A DNA stretch of 64,000 nucleotides from contig JAHBUL010000007.1 of the NCBI GenBank assembly GCA_019638085.1, positions 62,001 through 126,000 on the forward strand, given 5' to 3'. This DNA comes from Flavobacteriales bacterium. GTDB lineage: Bacteria > Bacteroidota > Bacteroidia > Flavobacteriales_F > PHOS-HE28. Made by a program: the position numbers and the translations under genes. The notes beneath the pieces are model-generated. The model saw only the letters and a program-made list of their open reading frames with translations, ran no database searches and was not told where the DNA came from. Position 1 is the stretch's first letter. Each line of letters begins with the position of its first letter. Shown piece after piece: positions 50,643 through 58,094 of this stretch.

Positions 50643-51268
50643 GCACGGCGAGCAACATGCCTGCCCCGAGTGCCGCAGGGGCGGGTGGTTTCGTTCCTCT
50701 TACTTCCCGCGCCAAGCAGGTGAGCGAGAAGAAGATGACGCTGATGGAGCGCATCTACCTGCCAGCGGTCATCGCGGGCCTCTTCATCACCATCAAGCAC
50801 TTCTTCCGCCTCAAGCGGCCCACGATCCAGTACCCCGAGCAGCAGCGGCCATTTTCCAAGGTCTACCGTGGGCAGCACGTGCTGAAACGCGATGACCAAG
50901 GCCGTGAGCGCTGCACCTCCTGCGGCCTGTGTGCTGTGGCTTGCCCCGCCGAGGCCATCACCATGACCAGCGGCGAGCGCAAGAAGGGCGAGGAGCACCT
51001 CTACCGCGAGGAGAAGTACGCAGTGACGTACGAGATCAATATGTTGCGTTGCATCTTCTGCGGCGATTGCGAGGACGCCTGCCCCAAGGAGGCCATCTTC
51101 CTCACCGACCGGATCGTGCAAAGCGACTTCCTGCGGAAGCCTTTCATCTTCACCAAGGAAGAGCTCGTGGAGCCGATGGACCCCAAGAAGCGCATCGACA
51201 TATCCAAGCGCCAGACGCCTGCCGTGCTGAAGTTCAAGGAGAACAAGCACTTTGCGCATAACCGCTGA
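50639..51268 (+). CDS. nuoI: NADH-quinone oxidoreductase subunit I
   Basis: 209 residues from MSTASNMPAPSAAGAG at 50639; an unusually long N-terminal arm. Two 4Fe-4S ferredoxin motifs: CTSCGLCAVACP and CIFCGDCEDACP. GEEHLYREEKYAVTYEINML separates them, and VQSDFLRKPFIFTKEELVEP follows. It carries the N6a/N6b clusters of complex I. The rest of the operon (nuoJ-N) does not follow: the next gene is a convergent DUF1801 gene, whose end overlaps nuoI by 35 bases. Confidence 0.94.
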   Translation: MSTASNMPAPSAAGAGGFVPLTSRAKQVSEKKMTLMERIYLPAVIAGLFITIKHFFRLKRPTIQYPEQQRPFSKVYRGQHVLKRDDQGRERCTSCGLCAVACPAEAITMTSGERKKGEEHLYREEKYAVTYEINMLRCIFCGDCEDACPKEAIFLTDRIVQSDFLRKPFIFTKEELVEPMDPKKRIDISKRQTPAVLKFKENKHFAHNR

Positions 51269-51830
51269 GCGCGGGGGAATCGCGGTTCAGGCCTGTCCTA
51301 TGTCCTATGTCCCATGCTCGGTCAAGCATGGGACATAGGACAACAAGCATAGGACGATACAGATCTCCGATACATCCATTCCGTTGCGACATTCCTTCAT
51401 TAGCCCATACCCAGGTATCCGATCCCTTAACCTTGTGGTACGTCAGGGCTGCTCGTATGCACGCCTTCAGCTCCCGCACAGGGACTTTTTGGTCCAATTG
51501 AAAAACGATCGCCCGTTTTCCCTCATACGTGAAGGCAGGGCCATGGACCAAGCGGAATGTGTCGACCAATCTGCTGGTACACTTGAAATACATGGCGTAC
51601 TGGTCCGGCGTCCTTTCCTTCCAATCCATACGCAATGTGCTGCCGTGTTTCGTGAGGTAGCTCGGCTCGCCCCATTTCAGCGTTTCCTCTAACGCTGAAA
51701 TGGATGGCGTTTCCTTCGCGGTCTCGAGCACCAATTCGCGTAGCTGCCGCATCTTCTCCCGCACATGGTCGGGGTAATTCGCGAATACGTCTTCCACTCG
51801 TGGGTCCGTATTGACTTCGAGTTTGCTCAT
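51234..51830 (-). CDS. DUF1801 family protein with readthrough tail
   Basis: 198 residues from the ATG at 51830 (another ATG lies just upstream at 51833). DUF1801 core: VEDVFANYPDHVREKMRQLR, SALEETLKWGEPSYLTKHGS, LRMDWKERTPDQYAMYFKC, ELKACIRAALTYHKVKGSD. The family normally ends soon after this (about 140 residues). Here the frame runs on through GCIGDLYRPMLVVLCPMLDR, which is translated palindrome sequence (51302-51341), and ends 35 bases inside nuoI on the other strand. The tail is probably a readthrough after loss of the stop. Function of the family unknown. Confidence 0.75.
   Translation of the reverse strand: MSKLEVNTDPRVEDVFANYPDHVREKMRQLRELVLETAKETPSISALEETLKWGEPSYLTKHGSTLRMDWKERTPDQYAMYFKCTSRLVDTFRLVHGPAFTYEGKRAIVFQLDQKVPVRELKACIRAALTYHKVKGSDTWVWANEGMSQRNGCIGDLYRPMLVVLCPMLDRAWDIGHRTGLNRDSPALSGYAQSACSP
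51302..51341. repeat. Perfect 17 bp inverted repeat of GTCCTATG units
   Basis: GTCCTATGTCCCATGCT, six bases, AGCATGGGACATAGGAC. Related palindromes lie at 51871-51917 and around 52556-52617. It lies just after nuoI and could act as a hairpin terminator. Confidence 0.65.
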
Positions 51831-51870
51831 CACGCCAAGATAACAATGGATATGGTCGGAGATATGTGCT

Positions 51871-51917
51871 GTCTTATGTCCGATGTCTAATGCTCAACTC
51901 GGCATAAGACATAAGAC
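51871..51917. repeat. Palindrome of GTCTTATG units
   Basis: GTCTTATGTC and GACATAAGAC arms (10 bp), 27 bases apart, in the gap between DUF1801 and TMEM175 genes; further CATAGGAC units follow. The element belongs to the same family as at 51302-51341. Confidence 0.55.
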
Positions 51918-51953
51918 AATAAGCATAGGACATGAGATAGCACGGATCTGCGA

Positions 51954-51961
51954 TAATTTCG
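51954..51961 (+). promoter_or_regulatory. -7-like element before the TMEM175 gene
   Basis: TAATTTCG, one base off TAnnTTTG, four bases before the ATG at 51966. With normal -7 geometry, transcription would start at or next to the A of the start codon (leaderless). Confidence 0.4.
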
Positions 51962-51965
51962 CCCA

Positions 51966-52538
<573 letters not shown>

Positions 52539-52555
52539 AGCGGTAACGGAGTTAC

Positions 52556-52617
52556 GGTCCTGTCCCATGTCTTATGCTAGACTCCGCATAGTACATCGGA
52601 CATAGGACATAAGGCAG
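52556..52617. repeat. Palindromic GTCCTATG-family element
   Basis: Imperfect palindrome: GTCCTGTCCCATGTCTTATG on one side, CGGACATAGGACATAAGGC on the other. Sits between convergent TMEM175 and DinB genes. Confidence 0.55.
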
Positions 52618-52638
52618 TCCGGATCGACAGATCCGCGG

Positions 52639-53133
52639 CTAATGCTCGTCCGCGCTGGGGCCGTAGAAGCCCGGCACGGGCACATCCAGCAGGCGCAGGT
52701 ACACCGTGAACTGTCCGCGGTGATGCACCATGTGCTGTAGCTGCCGCTCGATGGCTTGGTGGCGAGGGGTCTTGGCAAGGACCTGTCCGTTTCGTCTCAC
52801 TTCCCAAGGGGCGTCCAAATCCAACGCGCCCGCTTGCCTCAGTGCAGCCTCAGCAGCTTTGTACTTCTTGTCGTGCAGTGCGATGATCTCCTGGAGCGAT
52901 GTAGGCGGTGCAGGCGCCTGATAACCGCTCAATACGAAATCGAAGTGGTCGCTTTCCATGATCCGGTTCATCCAATGCGGTAATTCGGCCAAGTGCTGGC
53001 CCAAGCGCCCCAACGTCATGGACTTTTCATGGGGTTTCCAAAGCAGCTTGTCCCCCGGGATACGTTGAATGATCTTCAGGTTTCCCCGGGTAATGGTTTC
53101 CAACTCGTTCTGAAAGAATGATAGTAAGGTCAT
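52639..53133 (-). CDS. DinB/DUF664 family protein
   Basis: 164 residues from MTLLSFFQNELETITRGNLK at 53133; the six codons before have no merit. DinB four-helix pattern: the N-terminal helix, KSMTLGRLGQHLAELPHWMN with the first His, and RQLQHMVHHRGQFTVYLRLL with the HxxxHRGQ metal site near the C-terminus. Members are metal-binding, possibly thiol transferases (bacillithiol) or stress proteins. Its neighbours give no further clue. Confidence 0.85.
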   Translation of the reverse strand: MTLLSFFQNELETITRGNLKIIQRIPGDKLLWKPHEKSMTLGRLGQHLAELPHWMNRIMESDHFDFVLSGYQAPAPPTSLQEIIALHDKKYKAAEAALRQAGALDLDAPWEVRRNGQVLAKTPRHQAIERQLQHMVHHRGQFTVYLRLLDVPVPGFYGPSADEH

Positions 53134-53238
53134 GATGCACGAAATTACCAAGCAGGAGGATGGTTGTCATGCAGGTCCCGACGCATTCTCGCTATGCTAA
53201 CTGCGGCAGCTCGGACCAAACGCTCCACCGCGATGGCC

Positions 53239-53628
53239 TCAGGCCACCATACCGTATTCCATCCGAACCTCCTTGTCGCCCAACACCACGAAGGTGAAGA
53301 TACCCAAGGCGATGCCGAACGGGATGTTCAGGCAGTTCAACGCGGCGACCACCTGTGTGAAGGTGTGCCCCTTGCGCTTGTCGATCATGCGAGCACTGAT
53401 CAGGTTCAGCACTCCATGGACCTCCACCAGGATGAATAGGAACCAGCCAAGCCCATAGAGGAAGGTACCCACGAAGAGCGGTGGAGCATTGCCCATCTCT
53501 TCTTGCATCCAAGAGCTGTTCAATACGGTGCCGAAGAACACCAAGCTTAACAGGACAAAGCCGATGACGCAGATGAGCACTCCGTACACGTAGTGCAGCA
53601 CGCTGAGGGTGGAAAGGTGATGTTTCAT
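53239..53628 (-). CDS. Small membrane protein of unknown function
   Basis: 129 residues from MKHHLSTLSVLHYVYGVLIC at 53628 (an ATG eight codons earlier is possible). Three or four membrane helices (ICVIGFVLLSLVFFG; VGTFLYGLGWFLFILVEVHG; NIPFGIALGIFTFVVLGDKE) and a short polar tail. GVLNLISARMIDKRKGHTFT resembles small Bacteroidota membrane proteins I have no name for. A run of accessory genes surrounds it. Confidence 0.6.
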   Translation of the reverse strand: MKHHLSTLSVLHYVYGVLICVIGFVLLSLVFFGTVLNSSWMQEEMGNAPPLFVGTFLYGLGWFLFILVEVHGVLNLISARMIDKRKGHTFTQVVAALNCLNIPFGIALGIFTFVVLGDKEVRMEYGMVA

Positions 53629-53864
53629 ATCCCGAAAGTGAGCAATTTTCAAAGGTCATGGCCCCGATCCGGAAGAACGGTCCAGCTTCCGGGTGAACGG
53701 TGGACCGATCACTATCCCAAGTGGGCAGCCTTCCCGTAAATGATGCAACAGTGCAATGGATCCCAGGACCATACGTTCAATCCTCATACCTCGCATCGGC
53801 AGGTCATGGAAGCAATCCTGTCAGTCCCCGTTGTGCAGCACGGATCTTGCAAACAGTTTCGATC

Positions 53865-54392
53865 ATGTTCATTCGTCCGGCCATCCTGTTCTTATTCGGC
53901 GCCATGGCCTGCGCCAACCCTGGATCAACATCAACCATGGACACAGCACCCTCCTCTACCCAACAAGACAACCCCTATTACTCCCGCACGGACACCACGC
54001 ATTTGAACGTAAGTGATGCGGAATGGAAGCGGATTCTACCGGCGGATGTCTACCAAGTGGCAAGGCAGCAAGGAACCGAGCGGGCCTTCACCGGTAAGTA
54101 TTGGGACGCCGATGGCCTCGGCATGTACTACTGCGCCGTATGCGGCAATGCGCTCTTCCGTTCGGACAGCAAGTTCGCAAGCAGCTGCGGCTGGCCCAGC
54201 TTCTACCAAGCGCTTCGCCCTAACAGCGTACGCTACGAGGAGGACAAAAGCCATGGTATGATACGCACGGAAGTGCTTTGCGGCCGTTGTGACAGCCATC
54301 TGGGGCACATCTTCGATGATGGGCCGCCGCCTACCGGCAAGCGCTTCTGCATGAACTCCATCGTGCTGGATTTCGAGGCGGACAACAAGTAG
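53865..54392 (+). CDS. msrB: Peptide-methionine (R)-S-oxide reductase, exported lipoprotein form
   Basis: 175 residues from MFIRPAILFLFGAMACANPG at 53865: a lipoprotein signal with Cys16, so it is sent to the periplasm or outer membrane instead of the cytoplasm. The MsrB fold begins near residue 50. Zinc cysteines are 90/93 (CAVC) and 139/142 (CGRC); HLGHIFDDGPPPTGKR leads to the catalytic Cys162 in RFCMNS. CGWPSFY contains the usual recycling-region Cys108. It repairs oxidised methionine in envelope proteins. The electron donor must reach the periplasm; none is adjacent. Confidence 0.92.
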   Translation: MFIRPAILFLFGAMACANPGSTSTMDTAPSSTQQDNPYYSRTDTTHLNVSDAEWKRILPADVYQVARQQGTERAFTGKYWDADGLGMYYCAVCGNALFRSDSKFASSCGWPSFYQALRPNSVRYEEDKSHGMIRTEVLCGRCDSHLGHIFDDGPPPTGKRFCMNSIVLDFEADNK

Positions 54393-54507
54393 AGGCTGCT
54401 TCTCACCGCAACTGTTTCATCCTGATCTTTCCGGGAGGATACAACGAGCGCGAAGAAGGAATCTGCCAGAGGTAGCGGTGTGGTTTTTTTACCGCCACGG
54501 CGCGGCG

Positions 54508-54525
54508 GTCCGATACATATCGGAC
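54508..54525. repeat. CCGAT-type palindrome
   Basis: GTCCGAT-acat-ATCGGAC, identical 18 bases to the core of 37616-37637. It lies in the 240 bp gap after msrB, otherwise empty. Confidence 0.55.
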
Positions 54526-54632
54526 GCAACGGCTTCGCAACGCCTGAATTGATTGAAGCGCAAAAGCTGAAAAGGCCACTAACTCCGTTGTCTACGTTTC
54601 AGCTTTCCCTCCAGCTTTCAGCTTTCCAAAGC

Positions 54633-55259
54633 CTATTTCAAGTAATCGCTCACTGTTTGTGAGATGGAGCGCTTGATGCCTTCCCAGGTCTGGCCTTTAA
54701 GGCTTACGGGGTCTTCGCTTTCTTCGGCATCAGCGAAATAAGTGATCGCGTATGGTATGCTGATCGCTATGGAATTATCCGGGTAACGCTCTCTATGGCG
54801 ATCGAGGATCCACTGCAATCCGTGTGCATCAAGCAATTCGGCGAGGTCCCAGAAATCCTTCCGCTTAGCGCGATGCAGGATGGCTTCGATCTTCATTGGG
54901 GCAATATCCTCATCGGTATACATCCGTATGCCATCCTCATCCACGATGTCCCGGATGCGGGGGTGCAGATCCTTCACGATATCCACCTTCACACCACCCA
55001 CTGTGCAGAAGGCCGCCCATTTGATATTGTCCCGGCGAAAAACGAAATCTTCACCGAACTCTTTGGTCAACGCGTCCACCAGATGTGGCCTATCAAAGTC
55101 GCCGTAATAAAAGAGGTCCAAGTCGATGGATCTCCGATGACCGTATCGAAGGGACAATGCGGTGCCGCCAACCAGAGCGAAACCACTCAACGCCGGAACA
55201 CCCAGAAGGCGCCTTAGTACGGCAAGTGTGCCTGGTTCGACTGTCTCAAGGTGTAGCAT
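54633..55259 (-). CDS. AbiEii-like nucleotidyltransferase toxin
   Basis: 208 residues. The DNA polymerase beta-like site is LVGGTALSLRYGHRRSIDLD, the standard GGTALxxxxGHRxSxDxDLF of AbiEii nucleotidyltransferases, here at about residues 29-50. GGVKVDIVKDLHPRIRD carries the third acidic residue; later APMKIEAILHRAKRKDFWDL is also typical. Such proteins form type IV toxin-antitoxin systems giving abortive infection; related toxins transfer nucleotides to tRNA. Its start lies 46 bases inside the gene upstream (55214-55507). Confidence 0.88.
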   Translation of the reverse strand: MLHLETVEPGTLAVLRRLLGVPALSGFALVGGTALSLRYGHRRSIDLDLFYYGDFDRPHLVDALTKEFGEDFVFRRDNIKWAAFCTVGGVKVDIVKDLHPRIRDIVDEDGIRMYTDEDIAPMKIEAILHRAKRKDFWDLAELLDAHGLQWILDRHRERYPDNSIAISIPYAITYFADAEESEDPVSLKGQTWEGIKRSISQTVSDYLK

Positions 55260-55507
55260 CGGAAATCTTCCAGTGGCTTGTTGAAGATCGCACTTACGAA
55301 ATGAAGTGTAGCCAGCGGCAGGAACTTCGCATTCAGCAGCGCCTCAACCACCTTCTCATCCCCATAATACCGCCGACAATTCCGGATGTCCGGCACGTCG
55401 CCGCGCTCGAAGACGCGCTCGATCACGAAGGACGCTTTCGCATCGTAATCCAGCTTGTCGAAGTCCACATCCCAGAAGATGCGGCGGGCGAACTCGGGTT
55501 TGGTCAT
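55214..55507 (-). CDS. Antitoxin-like small protein (DUF6922 type) paired with the AbiEii toxin
   Basis: 97 residues: MTKPEFARRIFWDVDFDKLD, ASFVIERVFERGDVPDIRN, RRYYGDEKVVEALLNAKFLP. The string FWDVDFDKLDYDAKASFVIE is the hallmark of small Bacteroidota proteins found before AbiEii-type genes. The 46 base overlap with the toxin start makes translation coupling likely. It may not be a DNA-binding AbiEi; the antitoxin role is inferred from place alone. Confidence 0.75.
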   Translation of the reverse strand: MTKPEFARRIFWDVDFDKLDYDAKASFVIERVFERGDVPDIRNCRRYYGDEKVVEALLNAKFLPLATLHFVSAIFNKPLEDFRCYTLRQSNQAHLPY

Positions 55508-55602
55508 GGATCAAAGGTAGCGGTGGAGCTGAACACAGCAGTTGTGGGTTGCGGTAAATCGGCCCCTGCACGAGCAACGGATGATCGCAGGCTTAAATCG
55601 CT

Positions 55603-55610
55603 TAGGTTCG
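55603..55610 (+). promoter_or_regulatory. -7-like element before the TonB-like gene
   Basis: TAGGTTCG, one base off the consensus, four bases before the ATG at 55615, same spacing as at 51954. Confidence 0.35.
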
Positions 55611-55614
55611 TTGC

Positions 55615-56421
55615 ATGAACAGGTGGATCCTTCTTTTGTCATTGTTCGCAGGGGCATTAACCGCTTCGGCCCAGTTTCCGATGCTACAGCCCGTTCTGTC
55701 GGAGTCCCCCCAGTGTGGCCAGATGATCGAAGAGGCCCGCGAAGCGTTGCAGAACGGAGATGCCGAGCTGGCCATCAAGCTCACCACCTTCTGCATCGAT
55801 TCCACGAAGGAGCAATGGGCGTTTTATGTGAGGGCACGTGCCCGGCTGTTCCTGAGCGATACCGTGGGATACTGCAAGGACATGCAGGACACGTGGGAAT
55901 TACCTGAAGAGCGGAAGCTGGAATTCACGGCCATCTGCACGGTAAAGGATAGCGGAAGCTTCTCGCAAGCGGGTATGGATACCGCTCACTTTCCGGGGGT
56001 CAAAACCGTCAGCAAAGAGCTACAGCGGGCAGACAGTGTACAGGTCTTCAGGCTGTACGATGATCGCGATACGCTACTGGCCGTTTTTTCGGTGCGGAAT
56101 GGGGACACTCTATACAGTGTAGCGTCGATGGCGCCCGAGTTTGAAGGAGCGCAGGGCCGCTTCAACCCCTGGTTGATGAAGCAGATAAAATACCCGGACA
56201 TGGAGTTTGATGCCGGGATACAAGGAACCGTCTACGTTCGGTTCACTGTGAATGAACAAGGGCAGGTGCTGGATCCGGAGATCTTGCGATCGCCAAGTGA
56301 GGGCTTTTCGGAGGAAGTACTTCGTGTAATGGCCTTTATGCCGCCATGGACGCCTGCTCGCGCATTCGGAAGAACGGTCCGGTCCATCCTCACGTTGCCG
56401 GTCATCTTTCGGCTTCGGTAG
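55615..56421 (+). CDS. Secreted protein with TonB C-terminal domain
   Basis: 268 residues: signal peptide (MNRWILLLSLFAGALTASAQ), a first half with TPR-like helices (EEAREALQNGDAELAIKLTT), then a TonB C-terminal fold: LMKQIKYPDMEFDAGIQGTV, YVRFTVNEQGQVLDPEILRS, SEEVLRVMAFMPPWTPARAF. Because it lacks a membrane anchor and the proline-rich linker, it is not an energy transducer in the usual sense; such freestanding domains occur widely in Bacteroidota. Possibly leaderless. Confidence 0.82.
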   Translation: MNRWILLLSLFAGALTASAQFPMLQPVLSESPQCGQMIEEAREALQNGDAELAIKLTTFCIDSTKEQWAFYVRARARLFLSDTVGYCKDMQDTWELPEERKLEFTAICTVKDSGSFSQAGMDTAHFPGVKTVSKELQRADSVQVFRLYDDRDTLLAVFSVRNGDTLYSVASMAPEFEGAQGRFNPWLMKQIKYPDMEFDAGIQGTVYVRFTVNEQGQVLDPEILRSPSEGFSEEVLRVMAFMPPWTPARAFGRTVRSILTLPVIFRLR

Positions 56422-56486
56422 GGCGGAGCTATTCGATAGCCGCTGAGGATCGAACGCTCTGCGGGTCACTGCTTCCGCCGGCCCTC

Positions 56487-57434
56487 TCAATACGCGCTCG
56501 CTTCATCCAGCTGCGCCATATCCGCCTTGCTCAAATGCAATTCCGCAGCGGACATCAACTCATTCAACTGGCTGATGCTGGTGGAACTTGCAATGGGTGC
56601 CACGATGTGCGGACGAGCCATCAGCCAGGCCAGTGATACTGCTGCCGGTGTGCTGTTGAGGCGTTCGGACACCGCATCCAAGGCAGTGAGGATCTTCAAC
56701 CCATGCGGGACGAGATACTTAGGCATGCTGCTGCCGCGCACGCTCTTGCCGAAGTCGGCTTCGCTGCGGTACTTGCCTGTGAGGAAGCCGCTGGCCAGGG
56801 AGTAGTAATTGATCACGCCCAAGCCGTGCTCTTCGCAGATGGGCGCGTAGTCGCGTTCGAATACATCGCGATCGAAGAGGTTGTAGCGCGGCTGCAACGA
56901 GACGTACGATGAAAGCCCCATGGCCGCACTGATGCGCATGGATTCCTGCAAGCGCTCCGGGCTGTAGTTGGAAGCGCCGATCCAGCGCGCCTTGCCCGCA
57001 GTAACCAGCTGATCCAGCGCTTCCAGGGTTTCCTCGATCGGTGTATCCAGGTCGTCCCAGTGTGTTTGGTACAGATCGATGTAGTCCGTGCGGAGGCGTT
57101 TCAACGAAGCCTCCACAGCGCGCAGGATGTAGTCCTTCCGCAGGTTCTTTCCCTCGCCCATGTCGCCGCCCACTTTGGTGGCGATCACCACTTGCTCGCG
57201 GTTGCCACGGGCATGTATCCAGTTGCCAAGCACGGTCTCGGATTCACCGCCCTGGTGCCCGGGTGCCCAGTTGGAGTAGCTATCCGCCGTATCGATCAGG
57301 TTGAAGCCGCCGGCGACGAAGGCATCAAGGAGTTTGAAGGTGGTGGCTTCGTCCGCGGTCCAGCCGAAGACGTTGCCGCCGAAAGCGAGGGGTGCGACAT
57401 GGAGGTCGCTCTTGCCGATGGTGCGTTTTTGCAT
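56487..57434 (-). CDS. Aldo/keto reductase
   Basis: 315 residues. Catalytic tetrad: Asp48 and Tyr53 in NLIDTADSYSNW, Lys87 in VVIATKVGG, His125 in LYQTHWDD. Start MQKRTIGKSDLHVAPLAFGG and YKAEADFG-type loops (here YRSEADFGKSVRGSSMPKY) place it with the YajO/Tas-like group that uses NADPH to reduce aldehydes or ketones. Length is normal. The ParE-type toxin pair follows upstream on the same strand, 12 bases away. Confidence 0.9.
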   Translation of the reverse strand: MQKRTIGKSDLHVAPLAFGGNVFGWTADEATTFKLLDAFVAGGFNLIDTADSYSNWAPGHQGGESETVLGNWIHARGNREQVVIATKVGGDMGEGKNLRKDYILRAVEASLKRLRTDYIDLYQTHWDDLDTPIEETLEALDQLVTAGKARWIGASNYSPERLQESMRISAAMGLSSYVSLQPRYNLFDRDVFERDYAPICEEHGLGVINYYSLASGFLTGKYRSEADFGKSVRGSSMPKYLVPHGLKILTALDAVSERLNSTPAAVSLAWLMARPHIVAPIASSTSISQLNELMSAAELHLSKADMAQLDEASAY

Positions 57435-57446
57435 GATCCCATGATG

Positions 57447-57767
57447 TCATTCCTCAACAGATCTCGACAACTGGTCGAACAGGTCCTTGTCATCCATGCG
57501 ATTATCCCATATCAAAAGGACCTTGATCACCTCAAGATCGTGCGAATAGAACAAGGAGACGTACTTGTGCAACACGTACTTTCTGAAATCCGTGCCCTCA
57601 ATTACCGGAGCAATCGCAGGAAATTGGCTGATACGTTCAAGTGTTTCCTCGATCGAGCTTAATAGTAAGTCGACAACCTGTTCGTCCCAACGGCGTGACA
57701 CAAAATCATGCATCACGTGAAGAGATCGAAGAGCCATCGGGGTCCAATAGACCCTACAGTCCATCAT
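57447..57767 (-). CDS. ParE/RelE-family toxin
   Basis: 106 residues. RelE/ParE fold: VYWTPMALRSLHVMHDFVSR, then SSIEETLERISQFPAIAPV, DFRKYVLHKYVSLFYSHDLE and VIKVLLIWDNRMD. The last string is the typical C-terminal strand before the basic tail. ParE members poison gyrase, RelE members cut mRNA; residues do not decide which. It overlaps its antitoxin by four bases. Confidence 0.85.
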   Translation of the reverse strand: MMDCRVYWTPMALRSLHVMHDFVSRRWDEQVVDLLLSSIEETLERISQFPAIAPVIEGTDFRKYVLHKYVSLFYSHDLEVIKVLLIWDNRMDDKDLFDQLSRSVEE

Positions 57768-57973
57768 TTTCGCTTCAACAGCTCCTTCACTGAACTGTGC
57801 TCCACCAATTCCGAAGGAGCCGCTGCAGCGGATAACTCTAATAAGCGCATCACTGGATCCGGAACTTTTTCCGAAACAGCCTTGCGGAGGTCATCCACCC
57901 GATCCAACAAAGGACCATCACTCAAGTTGGTGATCCAGCGGATGAGTTCGATCTTACGTTGCTCGACGGTCAT
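57764..57973 (-). CDS. Antitoxin of the ParE/RelE pair
   Basis: 69 residues from MTVEQRKIELIRWITNLSDG at 57973; the frame is open further but without merit. It contains helices LLDRVDDLRKAVSEKVPDP and a tail SSVKELLKRK; the short size, position before the toxin and a four-base overlap (57764-57767) identify it as the antitoxin. This layout is common for Bacteroidota ParE-type pairs. Confidence 0.75.
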   Translation of the reverse strand: MTVEQRKIELIRWITNLSDGPLLDRVDDLRKAVSEKVPDPVMRLLELSAAAAPSELVEHSSVKELLKRK

Positions 57974-58094
57974 GGAACAAAGGTAGCAGACCTGTGAATG
58001 GATGGCACTCACGCACAGCGAGCACCAACAGGACCGACAAATTCCGGGACAATTAATAACCGTATGCACGACCTTCGTTCCCCATCCACGCCTC

